Shown: positions 54,995 through 64,000, counted from the first letter of the stretch. The stretch is DNA of 64,000 nucleotides from Candidatus Aminicenantota bacterium (GCA_017999365.1 JAGNLW010000001.1:504239-568238); one strand, 5' to 3'. The notes: generated by a model from the sequence alone, not told the origin. Made by a program: numbers and translations.

Positions 54995-55791
54995 GGCCGG
55001 TCCTCCCCCGCCGCGACGGCCCGCTCGTAGTCCCGCCGCAGGGACTCCGGTCCCTCCGCGGCCCAGGCCGACGCCGGACCGGCCAGACGGACCCGGCCCC
55101 GGGCGATGACCGCGATGTCGTCGGCCTGGCCGGCGGCCTCGGCGAGGTCGTGCGTGGCCCACAGGACGGTCTTGCCCCGCCGGCCGGCCAGCTCGCCGCG
55201 CAGAAAAGCCCGGACGCGGTCGGCGGCCCGGGGATCGAGCGAGCGGGTCGGCTCGTCGGCCAGCAGGATGGGCGCGTCCGCCAGCAGGGCCCGGGCCAAC
55301 GCCAGCATCTGCCGCATGCCCGAGGAGTAGCCGTTGAAGCGCAGGCCGGCCGCGTCGTCGAGGCCGGCCAGGCTCAGCACCTCGGCGACGCGGCGGTCGC
55401 GGGCGGCGCCGGCGAGGCCGTAGAGGGCGCCGAAGAACTCCAGGTTCTGGCGGCCCGTCAGCCGGCCGTAGAAGCTGCGCTCGTCGTTGACCGCGAAGGC
55501 CACGGCCCGCCGGGCGGCGGCCGGCTCGGCCGCGACGTCGCGGCCGTCGACGAAGGCCCGGCCGCCGTCGGGCAGCACGAGCGAGGACAGGACCTTGAGC
55601 AGCGTCGTCTTGCCCGCGCCGTTCGGTCCGAGGAGGCAGAGGACGCGGCCGGGCCCGGCCGAGAGGTCGAGGCCGTCGAGGGCCGTGACCGTCCTCCGGT
55701 CGAACGGGCGGCGCAGGAGCTCGCGGAAGCCCCGGAAGACGGGATAGCGCTTGACCAGGCCGTCGGCGAGGATCGCGGGAGCGCCGCTCAT
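54991..55791 (-). CDS. ABC transporter ATPase
   Basis: A 266-residue ATPase. Walker A GPNGAGKTT, signature YSSGMRQ, Walker B ILLADEPTRSLD, switch His ATHDLAEA. The N-terminus RYPVFRGFRELLRRPFDRRTVTALDGLDL fits the polysaccharide/O-antigen and DRA families. Its start overlaps the nucleotidyltransferase-fold gene by 4 bases. Open reading continues far upstream in this frame but is shadow of the neighbouring genes. Confidence 0.92.
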   Translation of the reverse strand: MSGAPAILADGLVKRYPVFRGFRELLRRPFDRRTVTALDGLDLSAGPGRVLCLLGPNGAGKTTLLKVLSSLVLPDGGRAFVDGRDVAAEPAAARRAVAFAVNDERSFYGRLTGRQNLEFFGALYGLAGAARDRRVAEVLSLAGLDDAAGLRFNGYSSGMRQMLALARALLADAPILLADEPTRSLDPRAADRVRAFLRGELAGRRGKTVLWATHDLAEAAGQADDIAVIARGRVRLAGPASAWAAEGPESLRRDYERAVAAGEDRP

Positions 55792-56966
55792 CGGGGATCC
55801 ACCAGGCGCCGCGCCGCGACCAGGACCGGCCGGGCCAGGCGCTCGAGATAGCGGCCGTAGAGACGGAGGGAGCCCTCGGGCGTGCCCGTGGCCGCGGCCA
55901 GCCAGGCCCGCGGCGGGAAGAAGATGGCCCGCAGCGTCCGGGCGGCCAGCCCGAGGTCCCGGCGCTCGCAGAGCGAGAGGACCGAGGGCATGTAATAGGG
56001 CCAGGCCGGCGCGCGCCGGCGGCCGGCCGTCGCGCCGGGCGGCCAGAGCAGGCGCAGGGCTGCCGACTCGGCCCGAGCGGGGCGGAGCGCGGCCAGGGCC
56101 CGGCCGGGGACGGACCCGGGCCAGAGCGTGCCGGCCAGGCTCAGGCCGTGATGGACGGGGCCGCGGACGCGGGCCTCGCGGGCGATCCGGACGATCCAGT
56201 CCCAGTCGAGGCCGGGACGCGCGGCCAGGCCGGCGATGTCGGCCAGCCAGACGAGCCGCTCGTAGGAGTGCTGCAGGGCGTGGACGCAGAGATAGCAGAG
56301 CTCGTTCTCGGCCGGCAGGACCAGGGCCTCGGTGCCGCGGACGGCCAGGCGCCCGGCCGACGACCAGAAGCCGTCCTCGTCCCGGCCCGGGAAGTGGAGG
56401 CCGAGCGGGCTGGAGTGGAACTCGAGGAACAGCGGGCCCCTGCGGAAATAGGGCGAATAGGCCCAATCGAGGGGCCGGCCCGCGCCGTCGGCCGCCGGCG
56501 CCGGGGCTCCTTCCGCCTCTTCGAAGCCGAGGCCGCGGAGGACGCGGCGCACCGCCGGCCAATCCGCGGGGTGGACGACGAAGTCGACGTCCCAGAAGGG
56601 ACGGAGGGCGAGGTCGGGATAGACGTCGAGGGCCAGCCGGGCGCCCTTGGTCAGGGCCGCCCGCAGGCCGTCGCGGCGGACCGCCGCCAGGAACGGCTCG
56701 AGCTCGCGGTAGAGCACGGTGTTGCGGGCCAGGTTGCGCAGGAAGCTCCGGCGCAGGCCTTCCAGGGCGGCGGCGGGCACGGCCGCAGGCTCGCCGCGGA
56801 GGGTCAGATAGAGGAGCGGCCCGACGCCCTCGTCCTCGGCCCGGGCCAGGAGCGCGCTCCAGTCGCGGATCTCCCCGGCCAGGCGGCGGACCTCCCCTTC
56901 CGTCCCCGCCCCGGGCGCGAAGCGGGAGCCGAGGACGAGCAGACGGGCCTGAGGGTTCTCTGTCAC
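55788..56966 (-). CDS. Uncharacterised nucleotidyltransferase-fold protein (NTP_transf_5-like)
   Basis: A 392-residue protein. The central segment LRAALTKGARLALDVYPDLALRPFWDVDFVVHPADW (about 95-135) is the pattern of the uncharacterised nucleotidyltransferase family PF14907 (KG...Y...R...D-x-D). FLEFHSSPLGL and LCYLCVHALQHSYERLVWLADIAGL (helical His-containing motif) match the same family. Members occur in exopolysaccharide and peptide-natural-product clusters. Here it is locked by a 4-base overlap to an ABC exporter and lies downstream of polymerase and Wzc genes, so modification of an exported polymer is a reasonable guess. Confidence 0.75.
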   Translation of the reverse strand: MTENPQARLLVLGSRFAPGAGTEGEVRRLAGEIRDWSALLARAEDEGVGPLLYLTLRGEPAAVPAAALEGLRRSFLRNLARNTVLYRELEPFLAAVRRDGLRAALTKGARLALDVYPDLALRPFWDVDFVVHPADWPAVRRVLRGLGFEEAEGAPAPAADGAGRPLDWAYSPYFRRGPLFLEFHSSPLGLHFPGRDEDGFWSSAGRLAVRGTEALVLPAENELCYLCVHALQHSYERLVWLADIAGLAARPGLDWDWIVRIAREARVRGPVHHGLSLAGTLWPGSVPGRALAALRPARAESAALRLLWPPGATAGRRRAPAWPYYMPSVLSLCERRDLGLAARTLRAIFFPPRAWLAAATGTPEGSLRLYGRYLERLARPVLVAARRLVDPR

Positions 56967-57020
56967 GGTTTCGAAGGGAGGCCGGGCCCGCGCCGGGCGC
57001 GGACCGGGATCCGGAACGGG

Positions 57021-57812
57021 TCAGTGATCCTGCCGGATGCGGTAGGGCGAGACGTGGATGTCGTCGTAGATCGCCTCGAGCGGGATGGCCCCGGCCACGA
57101 TGGCCGCGATGCCGAGCGGCGCCAGGAAGAACGGCGGCACGCCCCGCTTGCAGACGATGTAGACGAAGTCGCCGGCCTCGCAGGGCTTGGCGGTCCGGAT
57201 GACGGCGGTGTAACCCGACGTCACCCGCTTGGCCTTGGCCCCGTAGGCCTTGAGAGAGCGCATGTCCTGGTAGAAGTCCGTCGTTTGGCCTTTGACGTGG
57301 ATGCGGTCCTCGGATTGGATGAGGCCGATTTCGATCAGGACCTCGGCCTCCTTGGTCTCGGCGAGGTACTTGACGACCTTGCCGATGAAGGCCTCGCCCT
57401 TGTCCCGCTGCGCCTTGATGACGGCGGCGGCGGCCGCGGCCGCCTCGGAGTCGTAGGGGTTGAGGGCGACCGTGATCTTGGAGGTCTTGCCGGCCGTGAC
57501 GCCGAAAAAGTCCTGGGAATTGAAGTTGCCGCGCGGCGAGGTCACGCCGAGGGCGTAGAGGCCGGGGCCGAGCCCCGGGACCCGGAAGATGCCCAGCGCG
57601 TCCGAACGGCCGGCCTCGGTGACGGCCCCGGTCGAGACGTTCTTGACCACGACGACCGCCCCGGCGACCGGGGTCGAGCCGTCCTGCTCGTAGACGAATC
57701 CGACCAGACCGCCTCCGGCGGGCGCTTGGGACCGCAGCGCGGACGGGACGAGAACGAGGACCAGCGCGAGGGCCGATCCCCATGAGACCAAGACCTTGGC
57801 ACCTCGCCTCAT
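57021..57812 (-). CDS. Exported CnaB-like (carboxypeptidase regulatory-like) protein
   Basis: A 263-residue protein. The signal peptide is about 1-28. Residues 33-120 are a beta-sandwich of the carboxypeptidase-regulatory/CnaB type (GFVYEQDGSTPVAGAVVVVKNVSTG, then GIFRVPGLGPGLYALGVTSP). The middle (125-215) is an alpha/beta region of unknown type, and a hydrophobic segment (about 232-248, FFLAPLGIAAIVAGAIP) could span the membrane or pack as a hairpin. AAGGAG precedes the ATG at 57812. It lies within the polysaccharide operon and may be a surface or assembly component. Confidence 0.72.
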   Translation of the reverse strand: MRRGAKVLVSWGSALALVLVLVPSALRSQAPAGGGLVGFVYEQDGSTPVAGAVVVVKNVSTGAVTEAGRSDALGIFRVPGLGPGLYALGVTSPRGNFNSQDFFGVTAGKTSKITVALNPYDSEAAAAAAAVIKAQRDKGEAFIGKVVKYLAETKEAEVLIEIGLIQSEDRIHVKGQTTDFYQDMRSLKAYGAKAKRVTSGYTAVIRTAKPCEAGDFVYIVCKRGVPPFFLAPLGIAAIVAGAIPLEAIYDDIHVSPYRIRQDH

Positions 57813-57878
57813 GGGCTTTCTCCTTGGCAACAGATATGATAGGCGCCTAGGGCCCGAAAAGTCAAGGGCCTAAGCGTT

Positions 57879-59564
57879 TCATTCGACGAAAGTTAGGGCG
57901 GTCAAAAGGAGGGTCTCGCTGACCGGGACGACCTCCAGGACGTTTTTCCCCTGGCGCGGCCGGATGGGGAGGCTCACCGAGCCGGTGTCCCCGATATTTT
58001 CCCAGATCACCCGGCCGTTGAGGAAGATCGAGACGAGGGGGCGGCCCCCCGCCGTCGCCGGGGCGAGCTCCAGGCGGACCGTCCGGGGGCGCCCGTCGGA
58101 TACGAACGGGACGGACGCCGCGCTCCCCTTTTCCACCGTGAGCCCGCCGAGGTCGATCGCCGCCGGGCTCACCAGGAGGTCGATCTCCCGGCGGACGGCG
58201 GCGGCCTTGTCCTCTTCGTTGACCCGCGCGTAGCAGCGCTCGAGGGCCAGGAGGCGATCGAGGTCGCCGGGTTCGACCTCGAGGGCCCGCAGCAGGAACC
58301 TCTCGGCCTGGTAGACGGAGTCGAGCTTGAGGCACGACTCGCCGACCAGGCCCAGGACGCGGGCGTAGTCGGCCCGGCCGGCCGGAGCGATGACGAGCGA
58401 GCTCGACTCGAGCAGATCGCCGGTCCGGACGATGTCGCGGTAGCGGTTCATCCGGAAATCGAGGGCCGTGCGGAAGGCCAGCGTGCGCAGGTCCTTGAAC
58501 GGGGCCGCGGCCGTCGGCGGCTCGGCCAGCAGGCCCCGCTCCTTGAGGAAGGACTCGAACTCGCCGAGCGACACGGGGTCGTCCTCGACGGCGAGGTAGG
58601 CGGCGATCGAACCGTCCTCGTCCGCGAGCGAGCGGGCCGCCTCGACCCGGCTCATGGCCAGGGCCCGCCGGACGGCGCGCCCCGCCGCGGCGTGGTCCTC
58701 GGGAGAGAAGAGCTCGGTCCCCGCGAGGTCCTGATAGAAGCGGATCCGGCCGAGGGCCTCGAGCGCGGCGGCGTAACGGGCGGCGGCCTCGGCCGGGCGG
58801 AAGGCCTCGGCCTCGCGGCGGCCGCGGTCGAGCGCGGCCCGGGCCGCGGCCAGATCGAGCGCTTCGGCCCGGGCCAGGGCCGACAGGCGGGCCTCGCGCG
58901 AGAGGCCCCTCTCCCCCAGGAACCGGGCGTAGGTCCGGAGCGAGCCGGCCTCCTCGGGCAGGACGCGCTCGATGAGTTCCGGGTCGCCGCCCTGGAGGGA
59001 CCAGGTCTCGAGGATGCCGAGAAGGCGGTCGGGATCGCCCGCGGCCAAGGCCTTCTTCAGGAGGCCGGCGGCGAGATCCCGCCGGTCGGGCTTGAGGGAG
59101 GGCCACAGTCCGGCCATGATCCTCCCCACCTCGTAGCGGATTTGGCCGTTGTGGCCGGCCAGGCGGGCCGCCCTCTCGTACTCGTCGAGTGGGTCGGCCG
59201 GCGCGGGCAGTCCCAGGTAACCCATGTAGAGAAGGGTCTGGGCGAAATGGAAGTGGGCCGCCGGGGCGCCGGGATCGAGCCGCAGGGAGCGGAGGAAGGC
59301 CTCGGCGGAGCGCCGGAACCAGGTGTCGCGCTTGGCCGGGTCGGCCAGGGCCTCGGCCCCGCCCTCGAACCAGGCCCGGCCGAGATCGGCGGCTACGGCC
59401 GCGTTCCAGGGCCAGACGGCGTCGGCCCGGCCGAGGACGCGAAGCCGGGCCTCGGGTCCGGCGGCGGCCTGGCCCTTCCAGGCGAGGTGGGCGTTGGTGG
59501 CGACCGCGGCCTGGAGCGCGGCCAGAAGGATCAGGCCGGCGAGCGGGAGGATCTTGGTCTTCAC
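57879..59564 (-). CDS. Exported TPR protein of the polysaccharide operon
   Basis: A 561-residue protein with an N-terminal signal or anchor (about 1-24) and TPR-like helical pairs through most of its length (AFLRSLRLDPGAPAAHFHFAQTLLYMG; QAERFLLRALEVEPGDLDRLLALERCYARVNEEDKA). The last 100 residues turn to beta-strands (RPRTVRLELAPATAGGRPLVSIFLNGRVIWENIGD), resembling a carbohydrate-binding or jelly-roll module. It starts 9 bases after the polymerase gene. Similar TPR proteins accompany polymerases and assist export or length control. Confidence 0.8.
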   Translation of the reverse strand: MKTKILPLAGLILLAALQAAVATNAHLAWKGQAAAGPEARLRVLGRADAVWPWNAAVAADLGRAWFEGGAEALADPAKRDTWFRRSAEAFLRSLRLDPGAPAAHFHFAQTLLYMGYLGLPAPADPLDEYERAARLAGHNGQIRYEVGRIMAGLWPSLKPDRRDLAAGLLKKALAAGDPDRLLGILETWSLQGGDPELIERVLPEEAGSLRTYARFLGERGLSREARLSALARAEALDLAAARAALDRGRREAEAFRPAEAAARYAAALEALGRIRFYQDLAGTELFSPEDHAAAGRAVRRALAMSRVEAARSLADEDGSIAAYLAVEDDPVSLGEFESFLKERGLLAEPPTAAAPFKDLRTLAFRTALDFRMNRYRDIVRTGDLLESSSLVIAPAGRADYARVLGLVGESCLKLDSVYQAERFLLRALEVEPGDLDRLLALERCYARVNEEDKAAAVRREIDLLVSPAAIDLGGLTVEKGSAASVPFVSDGRPRTVRLELAPATAGGRPLVSIFLNGRVIWENIGDTGSVSLPIRPRQGKNVLEVVPVSETLLLTALTFVE

Positions 59565-59572
59565 GGCGGGCC

Positions 59573-60967
59573 TCAGCTCTTGCGGTAATGGGCCATGACC
59601 ACGGTCAGGGCCAGGACGACGGTGAACAGGACCATGTTGGCGGGGATGTGGAGGTTGAAGTCGGTGAAGGCGTGCAGTCCGGCCCCGGCGAGCGAAACGA
59701 TGCCGCCGAGGGCCAGGGCCCGGGCCTGGGCGTTGCGCCGCCCGCGCCAGACGAGGAAGGCCCGGACGGCCAGGGACAGGATGACGCCCAGGAGCAGGAG
59801 CGCCCCGAGCACGCCGAGCTCGGCGGCCGTCTCGAGGTACTCGTTATGGGCGTGGATGAGGGCCATGTCGCCGCCCTGGCGCGTCTCGTAGGCGTTGTAG
59901 GCCGAGGCGAACGTGCCCAGGCCGGTCCCGAAGACCGGGAAGTCGCCGATCATGTCGGCCGTGTTGGCCCAGTAGAGCGGCCGGTCCTCGTGGAGGATGT
60001 CGTCGAGGGCGAAGCGGCGGACGGTCGAGCCGGCGCCGGCCAGGACGGCCATGACGGTGACGGCCAGCACGGTGGCCCGGATGGCCCGGCCGACCCAGGG
60101 CTGGCGGAAGCCCAGCCGGCTGTAGGAGACGACGGTCAGGCCGAAGAAGAGAAAGACCGTGAAGGCCAGGACGACGACGCCGGACCGGGAGTTCGACAGC
60201 AGGATGGCCAGGGCCATGACGGCCGCCGCGGCGAAGAGCAGGACGGTGCCCAGGACCCCCTTGGAGGTCCACAGGCGGACCTTCTCCCGGAAGCCTTGGA
60301 CCCCGAAGGTCATCATGTTCATGCGGGCCACGGCCAGGCCCAGCGCCAGCGGGATGATCATCTCCAGGTAGCCCGAGAAATGGTTGCCGTTGACGAAGGT
60401 GCCGGTGGCCGCGTGGGGGCTGAAGACCTTCTTATAAAAAAGGAGGCGGGGCTCGGAGCGGGTCAGCTCGAAGAGCCCGTAGAGGGCCTGGAAGACGCCC
60501 GACGCGACCAGGGCGACGATGACGGCCCGGATGCGGCGGCCGCGGCCGGCGGCCCGCAGGACGAGCCAACCCAGTAGGAATAGGGAGGCCAGGAACAGGG
60601 CCTCGCGGACGGTCGCCGACGGCGAGACCGACAGGGTCGTGAAGCGGCGGCCGGCGAAGCCGGGGTCGTAGAGCTCCCGGAAGCGGACCGCGGCCGGGGC
60701 CAGGAGCCGGACCGCGGCCACCGGCAGCGGCAGGACCTGGAGGGCCAGGAAGCCGAAGAAGGCGGCCGCGAGCGGCCGCGTGCTCTTCAGGAGCGGCGGC
60801 AGGTGGGGATTGAGGCGCGGCTTCGGGTCGGCCAGGACCCAGGCCGCGGCCAGGACGGCCACGGCCAGCTCGATGCCGAACACGGCCCAGGCCTCGACCG
60901 AGGCGGCCGGCAGGGGGCTCCACAGGAGCAGGGCCAGGAGCCCGTATTCCAGGACCTTGAGGCTCAT
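59573..60967 (-). CDS. O-antigen ligase / polysaccharide polymerase (Wzy_C family)
   Basis: A 464-residue integral membrane protein with about eleven membrane segments. The large periplasmic loop and its flank hold the family pattern: GTFVNGNHFSGYLEMIIPLALGL, LLSNSRSGVVVLAFTV, and DFPVFGTGLGTFASAYNAYE followed by IHAHNEYLETAAELGVLGALLLL with the conserved His. These are diagnostic for the Wzy_C/WaaL superfamily that joins lipid-linked sugar units. The start overlaps the Wzc-like gene by 4 bases. Polymerase is more likely than ligase, given the Wzc and Wza-like neighbours. Confidence 0.9.
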   Translation of the reverse strand: MSLKVLEYGLLALLLWSPLPAASVEAWAVFGIELAVAVLAAAWVLADPKPRLNPHLPPLLKSTRPLAAAFFGFLALQVLPLPVAAVRLLAPAAVRFRELYDPGFAGRRFTTLSVSPSATVREALFLASLFLLGWLVLRAAGRGRRIRAVIVALVASGVFQALYGLFELTRSEPRLLFYKKVFSPHAATGTFVNGNHFSGYLEMIIPLALGLAVARMNMMTFGVQGFREKVRLWTSKGVLGTVLLFAAAAVMALAILLSNSRSGVVVLAFTVFLFFGLTVVSYSRLGFRQPWVGRAIRATVLAVTVMAVLAGAGSTVRRFALDDILHEDRPLYWANTADMIGDFPVFGTGLGTFASAYNAYETRQGGDMALIHAHNEYLETAAELGVLGALLLLGVILSLAVRAFLVWRGRRNAQARALALGGIVSLAGAGLHAFTDFNLHIPANMVLFTVVLALTVVMAHYRKS

Positions 60968-63273
60968 GGCTTCCCGTCGGCCTTCCGTCCGCCGGCGTCG
61001 GCGGAACCGTCGGATTCGTACTCGTACTCATAGTAATGGTAGAACGGCGTGCCGATACCCTGCCGGCCGATGCGGACTTCGTTGAAGACGACGCCCAAGA
61101 TGTCGGCCTTGGCCTTGCGGACCTCCTCGACGGCCCGGGCCAACGGGCGGCGGGTCGTCTTGCCGGCCCGGACGACGAAGACGGTCGAGTCGGTGAGGGA
61201 GCTGACAATGACCGGGTCGATGACGGCCAGGATAGGCGGCGTGTCGAGCAGGACGACGCTGAAGCGCTCCTTGGCCAGGGCCAGCAGCTCTTTCATGCGC
61301 CGGGAGTTCAGGAGCTCGGCCGGGTTGGGCGGATGGGGGCCGCTGGGGACGGTCCAGACGTTCTCGATGCTCGTCTTCTGGACGACCTCGTCGAAGCCGT
61401 TCTTGCCGGCCAAGAAGCTGCTCAGGCCGAGCGCGTTGCGCAGGTTAAAGATCCGGCTCAGCCGGGGTTTGCGCAGGTCGGCGTCGACGATGAGGACTTT
61501 GCCCTCGAGCTGGGCGAAGGACACGGCCAGGTTGGCCACGGTGGCCGTCTTGCCCTCCTGGGGCAGGGTGCTGGTGAAGCAGATCGTCCGGGGCGCCCCG
61601 TCGGCGTGGGAGAACAGGATCGAGGTCCGCACGGTCCGGTAGTCCTCGGCGATCGAGAACTTGGGGTAAAGGTGGTTGATGAGCTCGATCTCGCGGACCT
61701 CCGGCGCGGCCGCCGCGGGCCGGGCCTCCTCGTCCCCGTAGCTCCGGTAGGAGCCGTAGACGTCGTTCTTCTTGCGGCCGCCGGCGGCGGTCAGGAACGG
61801 GATGACGCCGAGCGAGGGCAGGCCGACGAGCTTCTCGACGTCCTCGGGGCCCTTGACGGTGTTGTCCAGGGACTCGACCAGGAAGACCAGGCCGACGCCG
61901 CCGACGAGGCCGAGGAGCAGGGCCACGAGGAGGTTGCGCTTGACGTCCGGGGTGAACGGGCCCGGCGGCACCAGGGCGTGGTCGACGACCTTGATGTTGC
62001 TCGTCCGCAGGCCGCCGAGCTGGCTGGAGACCTGGATCTCGTTCTGCTTGGCGACCAGGGTGCTGAGGAGGGTCCGCATGTTCTCGACCTCGGTCCGCAG
62101 GGTGTGGTAGAAGATGGCGTTCTTGTTCATCTTCGTCACGTCGCCCCGCTGCTCGTCGAGCAGGCCCTGGAGGGAGCCCTCCTTCTTGAGGGCGGCGCGG
62201 TAATCGGCCTCGGCCGTACCGACGGCCTTGCGGATCTCCTCCTGGAGGGTGTTGCGGGTGGCGTCCAGGCGGGCCTTGAGCTGGACCATCTCGGGGTAGT
62301 CGGGCCGGTAGATCTTGCCCTTCTCCTCGTAGTCGGACTTGACCTGGGTGTAGGTCGTCCGCAGGGCCTGGATGGTCGGGTTGTTGACGGACTCGGGCAG
62401 GGAGTCGGCGTTGAGCTTCTTGAGCTCGAGATAGGCCGACTCCTTGGCGTAGCGGTCGATCTGGGCCGCCGTCAGGGCCGTGTTGACCGAGGCGAAGTTG
62501 TTAACGACGGCGCTCTCGTTGTCGCTGAGGTAGAGGAGGTTCTTCTCCGTGCCGTACTTTTGGAGGTCCTCCTCCTTGCGCTTGAGGTCCTCGCGCAGCA
62601 GGGCCACCTGCTCGGTCAGGAACTCCGAGGTCTGCTTGGTGGCCTCGTAGCGGGTCTCGACGGAGAAGCTGACGAATTCCTCGACCAGGGCGTTGACGAC
62701 GTCGGCGGCCAGGCCGGCGTGGGTCGAGACGTAGCTGACGTAGACGAGCCGGGTCTCCGGGATGGGGGCCACGCTCAGGCCGCCCTGGACGGCGAAGGCG
62801 GCGGAGGCCGGGGCGGCCTCTTCGCCGGGGCCGCCCTTCTTGCCGCCCCCCCCGAAGAGCCAGCGGAAGGTCACGGCGTCCTTGACCCGGCCGGCCAGGC
62901 TCCGCCGCGGCGCGGCGGCGGCCCGGAACTCGGGCCGGGCGGCCAGGTCGAGCCTCTTGGCCACCCGCTCGGCCAGCGACCGGCTGGTCAGGAGCCGGAG
63001 CTGGGTGTTGAAATAGGTGCCCATGAAGTCGTTGCGGTAGTAGGCCCCGGCGTTGAGGACGTCCTGGATGTTGAGCAGGCTCGCGCCCGGCTCGTCGATG
63101 AGCAGGGTGGCCGTGGCCCGGTAGAGCGGCGTCTTGGTGAACGAAGCCACGGCCGCCGCGACGACCAGGGCCCCGGCGAACGTGATCAGGACCCACTTCC
63201 GCTTGAGGAGGACGCGGGCGTATTCGAGGAGGTCGGCCTCCTTCCTGTCCGTCTTGCTGGCGAAACCTTTCAT
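60964..63273 (-). CDS. Wzc-like chain-length regulator and BY-kinase
   Basis: A 769-residue fusion. Residues about 15-480 are the Wzz/GNVR chain-length domain with membrane segments at about 28-50 and 455-475 and long coiled coils between (EQVALLREDLKRKEEDLQKY). Residues 530-735 are the cytoplasmic tyrosine kinase with Walker A STLPQEGKT, Walker A' VDADLRKP and VVLLDTPP. The end is Tyr-rich (FYHYYEYEYE), the usual autophosphorylation cluster. It controls polymer length and export with the Wza-like outer-membrane protein upstream. The kinase-membrane fusion is complete. Confidence 0.95.
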   Translation of the reverse strand: MKGFASKTDRKEADLLEYARVLLKRKWVLITFAGALVVAAAVASFTKTPLYRATATLLIDEPGASLLNIQDVLNAGAYYRNDFMGTYFNTQLRLLTSRSLAERVAKRLDLAARPEFRAAAAPRRSLAGRVKDAVTFRWLFGGGGKKGGPGEEAAPASAAFAVQGGLSVAPIPETRLVYVSYVSTHAGLAADVVNALVEEFVSFSVETRYEATKQTSEFLTEQVALLREDLKRKEEDLQKYGTEKNLLYLSDNESAVVNNFASVNTALTAAQIDRYAKESAYLELKKLNADSLPESVNNPTIQALRTTYTQVKSDYEEKGKIYRPDYPEMVQLKARLDATRNTLQEEIRKAVGTAEADYRAALKKEGSLQGLLDEQRGDVTKMNKNAIFYHTLRTEVENMRTLLSTLVAKQNEIQVSSQLGGLRTSNIKVVDHALVPPGPFTPDVKRNLLVALLLGLVGGVGLVFLVESLDNTVKGPEDVEKLVGLPSLGVIPFLTAAGGRKKNDVYGSYRSYGDEEARPAAAAPEVREIELINHLYPKFSIAEDYRTVRTSILFSHADGAPRTICFTSTLPQEGKTATVANLAVSFAQLEGKVLIVDADLRKPRLSRIFNLRNALGLSSFLAGKNGFDEVVQKTSIENVWTVPSGPHPPNPAELLNSRRMKELLALAKERFSVVLLDTPPILAVIDPVIVSSLTDSTVFVVRAGKTTRRPLARAVEEVRKAKADILGVVFNEVRIGRQGIGTPFYHYYEYEYESDGSADAGGRKADGKP

Positions 63274-63297
63274 GGCGGTTCTCCCCGACGGCCCGGG

Positions 63298-64000
63298 CTA
63301 GAGGAGGCTCTCCGGGACGTAGACCGTATCGTTGACCTTGAGCGGGATGTCCTTGATCTTGCCCTTGAGGATGTTGCGGACGTTGACCGTGAACTCGAGG
63401 TCCTTGCCGGCCGCGTCCTTGCGCCGGATCTGGACCCGCTTCTTGTTGGCCCGGTCGGTGAAGCCGCCGGCCTGGGCGATGGCCTGCGTCAGGGTCGGCA
63501 GGCTGGAGCGGCGGACCTGCAGGGCCCCCGGATTGCGGACCTGGCCGAAGACGTAGATGGGGACGGGCTTGTCGACGGGCACGTTGATGACGTCGCCCGG
63601 CTCGAGGGCGACGTTGAGCTTGGGGTCGCCCTGGACGAACAGGCCGTCGATGGAGAGGCGCAGGGCCGTGCTCTCCCCTCCCGGGAGCTGGCGGATGACG
63701 ATGATCTCCTCGCCGGCGTCCGGCGTCAGCCCGCCGGCCTCGGAGACGAGCGACAGGACCGTCTGGCGGCCGAGGAGCTCGTACGGCCCGGGCTTGCCCA
63801 CGGCCCCGACGACGGAGACGCGGCGGCTGATGTACTCGAGGATGTGGACGGTGACCTGGGGCTTGAGGACGATCTTCTCCCCGGCCAGCCGGGCCAGTTT
63901 CTTCTCGACCTCGAACTTGGTCAGGTTGCCGACCTCCACTTCGCCCAGGAGGGGCAGGGTGATGCGGCCCTCCTCGGAGACGCGGACGACGAGCTTGTTG
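63298..64000 (-). CDS. Polysaccharide export protein, Wza-like with SLBB domains (partial)
   Basis: The 3' part (about 233 residues) of a gene cut by the right edge of the window. It opens within the Poly_export domain (KLVVRVSEEGRITLPLLGEVEVGNLT) and continues with at least two SLBB domains: RRVSVVGAVGKPGPYELLGRQTVLSLVSEAGGLTP and KPVPIYVFGQVRNPGALQVRRSSLPTLTQAIAQAGGFT, then VNDTVYVPESLL at the end. It would form the outer-membrane channel for the polymer made by this operon. The 5' end is not in the window. Confidence 0.93.
   Translation of the reverse strand, partial: NKLVVRVSEEGRITLPLLGEVEVGNLTKFEVEKKLARLAGEKIVLKPQVTVHILEYISRRVSVVGAVGKPGPYELLGRQTVLSLVSEAGGLTPDAGEEIIVIRQLPGGESTALRLSIDGLFVQGDPKLNVALEPGDVINVPVDKPVPIYVFGQVRNPGALQVRRSSLPTLTQAIAQAGGFTDRANKKRVQIRRKDAAGKDLEFTVNVRNILKGKIKDIPLKVNDTVYVPESLL

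Overview
The window is GC-rich (coding sequence visibly near 70% GC over most of its length) and comes from a Gram-negative bacterium: there are lipoproteins with lipoboxes, a Wza/Wzc-type polysaccharide exporter, many exported proteins, and both GltX and GlnS. The mix (BNR-repeat protein, prolyl oligopeptidase, M16 and M20 peptidases, TPM/LemA proteins, urocanate hydratase, glycogen metabolism, GH57) suggests an Acidobacteriota-like lineage such as Candidatus Aminicenantes. That placement is inference; no rRNA gene is present.

Region 1, about 1-10 kb, is a compact integrated virus-like element. It carries a short tyrosine recombinase, a small HTH protein, a divergent zinc-ribbon gene behind a strong promoter, and a minus-strand packaging operon: two HTH proteins, an unknown protein, a T4-type major capsid protein, a T4-gp21-type prohead protease, two cysteine-rich proteins (one with Cys at nearly every third residue), an RRM RNA-binding protein, a small zinc-binding protein and the large terminase. 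No portal, tail or lysis gene is recognisable. An AT-richer membrane/zinc-ribbon gene and tRNA-Arg(CCG), whose 3' end faces the element, lie at its right side.

Region 2, 10-50 kb, is host chromosome. gltX, glnS, glgB and a GH57 gene form one minus-strand run. The rest is a mosaic of short operons: M20 amidohydrolase, prolyl oligopeptidase, two TPM proteins plus LemA, phosphofructokinase with an altered active site, a cyclophilin-FKBP lipoprotein, a BNR-repeat protein, an FAD oxidoreductase, glgC, a tightly overlapped cassette (four-Cys peptide, beta-propeller, thioredoxin-like protein, ABC permease, ABC ATPase), hutU, a GAF-GGDEF-PilZ protein, an HD-GYP protein, a flavoprotein, an M16 protease, an ABC exporter, a GH5 enzyme and an exported Nif3-like protein. 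Palindromic intergenic elements resembling REP sequences recur only in this region, between about 17 and 50 kb.

Region 3, 50-64 kb, reads entirely on the minus strand. A polysaccharide export and polymerisation set comes first (Wza-like gene cut by the right edge, Wzc-like tyrosine kinase, O-antigen ligase/polymerase, TPR protein, CnaB-like protein, nucleotidyltransferase-fold protein, ABC ATPase and permease). It runs into translation genes (rsmD, rpmE, prfA, prmC), mostly with 4-bp gene overlaps. Several genes in the window have a -10 box only 6-11 bases before the start codon, which points to frequent leaderless transcripts.
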